A stretch of DNA of 64,000 nt from Bryopsis sp. KO-2023 (lineage: Eukaryota > Chlorophyta > Ulvophyceae > Bryopsidales > Bryopsidaceae): the NCBI GenBank assembly GCA_030272585.1, contig BSYQ01000003.1, positions 5,518,001 through 5,582,000 of the forward strand, in the 5' to 3' direction. Positions 60,801 through 64,000 of this stretch are shown here, piece by piece. Numbering within the stretch: the first letter of the stretch is position 1; the number at the start of each line of letters is the position of its first letter. The notes under the pieces were generated by a model. The model had not been told where the DNA came from, did not search any database, and was given only the letters and a program-made list of their open reading frames with translations. Position numbers and translations under genes: made by a program.

Positions 60801-63800
60801 GGGAACACCTTGGTGAAATTCTGGCACTCCGCATCCCAGCTCTCCAGAATGAACTTGGCCTTGGCACTTCCGGTGTACTTTGCATGGCGCTGCACAAGGC
60901 TTCGGAGCTCGTTGATGTCCTTTTGAGTTTCGACGGGTACCAGGTCGCTGGCAACATCAGGGTTGCACAGGGATTCCAACTTGCCGGAGGGGTTGTACAC
61001 GTAGGCAACTCCGCCTGACATACCTGCCCCAAAGTTTTTCCCGGTGCTACCCAGGATGACAGCAACTCCACCAGTCATGTATTCACAACCATGGTCGCCC
61101 ACGCCTTCCACAACCGCCAAGGCACCTGGACAAAGAACCCCACAATCTCAAAACCAAACCTCAAGAGCTTTTCTGCTGTTGGGTGGATTTGGGGAGGTTG
61201 GAGAACAAGCAAAGTTTCCGGAGCCTGCAATTTGTTTGACCCATTCTGATGCTTCAAAAACATTTCAACACTCGAAAAGAGAATGACTCAACGTTTTCTT
61301 TTAGACCATTTTTCCCTACCTGAGTTTCTCACGCAGAATCGCTCGGCAGCAACACCAGAGAAGAAAGCCTCGCCACTCACGGCACCGTACATGGCCACAT
61401 TTCCGATGATGATGTTCTCCTCCGACTTGAAATCGCATTCCTTGGGCGGATACACCGCGAGGACCCCACCAGACAGACCCTTCCCGACATAATCGTTGGC
61501 ATCACCTTCCAGCTCCAGCATCACTCCTTTGCAAACCCAAGCCCCGAAACTCTGACCAGCATGTCCATGGAGCTTCACATGCACGGTACCATCTGGCAGC
61601 CCATCGATGCCATATCGCTTCGTGATCTCATGACTCAAAGTAGTGCCGACAGCCCTGTGTGTGTTAAGAACTTCGTGTTCAAAATACACAGGATGGGCGA
61701 TGTCACTCTCCAAGACAGGTTGGCACAATTCGATGAGGCGTGGGTCCAAGCCTTCGGACAGTTTGTGCTCCTGTTTGATCAGGCAGCGCTGGCCAGCACC
61801 CGGACGAATGTCGGCCGCAGGCATCAGAATCTTCTCCAAATTGATTCCTTCCAATTTCGCATTGTTGTTGATGACAGTGGGATCCATTTCCAACATGTCT
61901 GCTCGCCCCACCATTTCATCCACGGTGCGGAAGCCCATCTCGGCCATGTACTCCCTCATCTCTTCTGCAACCTGGAAAACAATGAACCAATACGTCCTTA
62001 AGAATGCTGGACCAGTCCATTTCACTCAACTATTTTATATTTTTATTTATTTACTTCTCTTTTTTTTGGGGGGTCCAGCAGTGGGTCCACAAGCCAGGCT
62101 TCTTGGCGAGTGCAAAAAAGAGACTTTCCCCCAGAAAAGCCAAACATACTCGATTAGGGCACCAGCAAAAAGTTTTTTGTGGTGATTATATGTCTCATTA
62201 TTAGATAAGACGTTTCAAAAAAAATTGGCCAGTTCAGCCACATTCCCTCCCCACCATGAAAAAGTAGTTGATGACGTGCTCTGGTTGGCCGGTAAACTTT
62301 GCTCGAAGCTCAGGGTCTTGTGTAGCAACTCCGACAGGGCAAGTGTTAGTGTGGCACTTCCTCATCATGATGCAACCCAAAGTGATCAATGGAGCGGTGG
62401 CGAAACCATACTCTTCGGCCCCCAACAAAGTGGCAACCGCGATATCCCGTCCAGTTCGCATCTGTCCATCGGCTTGCAACACTGTGCGGCTCCTCAAGTC
62501 GTTTGCCACCAGAGTCTGGTGGGTTTCAGCGAGGCCGAGCTCCCATGGCAGACCAGCATTCTTGATACTCGTCCATTTAGCAGCACCAGTGCCACCTGTG
62601 CAAAAAGACATAACGAAATCAAACACCTGTTGCCAAATCATTCGACCATGCGAGTCAAAGACAATTTTTCTTGCGGGGAAATTGAAAAAGGTGGGGTATC
62701 CTGACTACTCACCATCATGGCCAGAGATCAAAACGTGGTCCGCAAAGCCCTTCACCACACCCGATGCGACAACACCGACTCCCTTCTCAGAAACCAGCTT
62801 CACGCTGACGCGTGCAGTTGGATTGGAGCTCTTCAAATCATAAATGAGCTGGGCAAGATCCTCGATCGAGTAAATGTCGTGATGAGGTGGGGGAGAAATC
62901 AACCCCACTCCAGGAGTCGAATTCCTGGTGGCTGCGATGTCACCTTTCACCTTGCCACCAGGAAGTTCGCCACCTTCACCAGGTTTGGCACCCTGTTGCA
63001 ATTCCACCTCAAATCTCACCACCAATTTCACAAGAAACAGAATTCCACAACTACAAAAATATTTCTGCAACCAAATCCAGGCTTAGAAGAAAAATACTTT
63101 GCTGCTCGTAGGGGGAAAATCAACCATTTTTCTGAAACTTTTCCTTTTTCTCAATTTCTTAACATTTTCTCCATGTTTTCACAATTTGTTGAGTAGAATC
63201 ATGTACTGTTGAAGTTCACACCTGGGAAATCTTGATTTGCAACTCATCGGCGCTGCTCAGGTAGTATGCTGTCACACCAAAGCGGCCGGAGGCGACTTGC
63301 TTGATTGCTGATCTCATGGGATTCTTGTTGCCATTGGGCAACGGCGAAATCCTCCTGGGGTTCTCTCCACCCTCCCCACTGTTGCTCTTCCCTCCAATCG
63401 TGTTCATGGCCAGAGCCAGGGTCGTGTGGGCTTCCAGGGAAATGGAACCATAACTCATTGCTCCTGTGCAGAATCGTTTCACGATCTCCTTCGCAGGCTC
63501 CACATCTTCCAGGGGAATGGAGCTGTCGGAGGCTTTGAAACGGAGCATACCTCGAAGAGTGCATTCCTTGCTCAGCTCGTGGTTCATGTCGGCGAACTTC
63601 TTGTAGGTTTCACTGAATCATGTCAAGAGCAACGGTAAGATCATTTTTCATATGTGGAAATGAAATGGAGTCTCAACTGGTCCGCATGATTCTTTTCGTC
63701 TTGACGAATATATAATATGTGTTTTCGTTTCTTGTGGGGTTTTTTTCTTGTTTGTTTGTTTTTTTGTTTTTATTTTTTTTGGGGGGGGAGCGGTGTTTTC

Positions 63801-64000
63801 ATTTTCAGGTAGAGAATCTTACGTGCTGTTGGTCCCACTGGCTTGTTGGAGCATGGCAATGGCCACAGGATCGTTCATGTGTTTCTCAGTGCCAGCACCT
63901 CCCCTGTAGTGGTAATCACCGGGGTGAGGCACCTGTCTGGCTTCTGCAGAGTCCTCAGACACACTGCTTGCACCATATGCCATGCTATGCAAGTGAAGTC
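57827..64000 (-). CDS. NADH-type glutamate synthase (fused large and small parts), partial
   Basis: Thirteen exons, 5' to 3': 64000-63823 (open at the edge), 63612-63222, 62992-62713, 62595-62255, 61971-61320, 61125-60605, 60445-60254, 60122-59835, 59632-59340, 59219-59131, 59009-58912, 58775-58492 and 58190-57827; every join keeps phase. The FMN-barrel part shows [54 protein letters not shown], and the 3Fe-4S cysteines in [15 protein letters not shown]. The GltB C-terminal helix domain follows ([34 protein letters not shown]). After a charged linker comes the GltD-like part: [15 protein letters not shown] motif [15 protein letters not shown](P)H motif [18 protein letters not shown] and [16 protein letters not shown]. 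The enzyme makes two glutamates from glutamine and 2-oxoglutarate, usually in plastids. The N-terminal amidotransferase lies beyond the right edge. Confidence 0.95.

Overview
The window is nuclear DNA of a eukaryote with many GT-AG introns. The gene set points to the green lineage with a flagellated stage, most likely a streptophyte alga (inference). The markers are an HDA9-like histone deacetylase, a plant-type LIMR/LMBR1 membrane protein, a fused NADH-type glutamate synthase, a bacterial-type PEP carboxylase ending in RNTG, a protein with a plastid-like leader, and two cilium/centriole genes (BBS1 and centrin). The species cannot be fixed from the sequence alone.

Layout. 1-16.7 kb: LIMR/LMBR1 (-, runs off the left edge), BTB-BACK protein (-), HDA9-like deacetylase (+, 10 exons), AlkB-like dioxygenase (-), RNase H1 (+, 8 exons), centrin (+, 5 exons). 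17.2-26.9 kb: two 4,763-bp hAT DNA transposons in inverted orientation around a 117-bp spacer. They form a near-perfect 9.6-kb palindrome, and each carries an open 6-exon, about 830-aa transposase gene. 26.9-28.2 kb: an Ala-rich/Cys-rich gene whose 5' end is cut off by the second hAT. 29.4-31.8 kb: an unrecognised 594-aa gene. 32.2-34.1 kb: BBS1. 34.7-41.1 kb: a complete 17-exon bacterial-type PEPC on the minus strand. 43.5-45.2 kb: an unrecognised single-pass membrane protein (-). 45.7-47.5 kb: a plastid-like membrane protein (+). 47.5-53.3 kb: a pyrimidine-rich, gene-poor stretch with two tRNA-like relics and scattered exon-like pieces. 53.3-55.2 kb: a frame-broken second Ala-rich gene. 57.8-64 kb: NADH-glutamate synthase (-), running off the right edge.

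How the genes relate. There is no operon-like pathway cluster. PEPC (anaplerotic carbon) and NADH-GOGAT (ammonium assimilation) are functionally adjacent in C/N metabolism. BBS1 and centrin both serve cilia and basal bodies. Three divergent gene pairs share short intergenic regions (about 6.0-6.7, 11.8-12.5 and 45.2-45.7 kb). Exon models were built by hand from splice signals, phase continuity and recalled family sequences. Most joins keep phase exactly, and doubtful joins are flagged in the entries.
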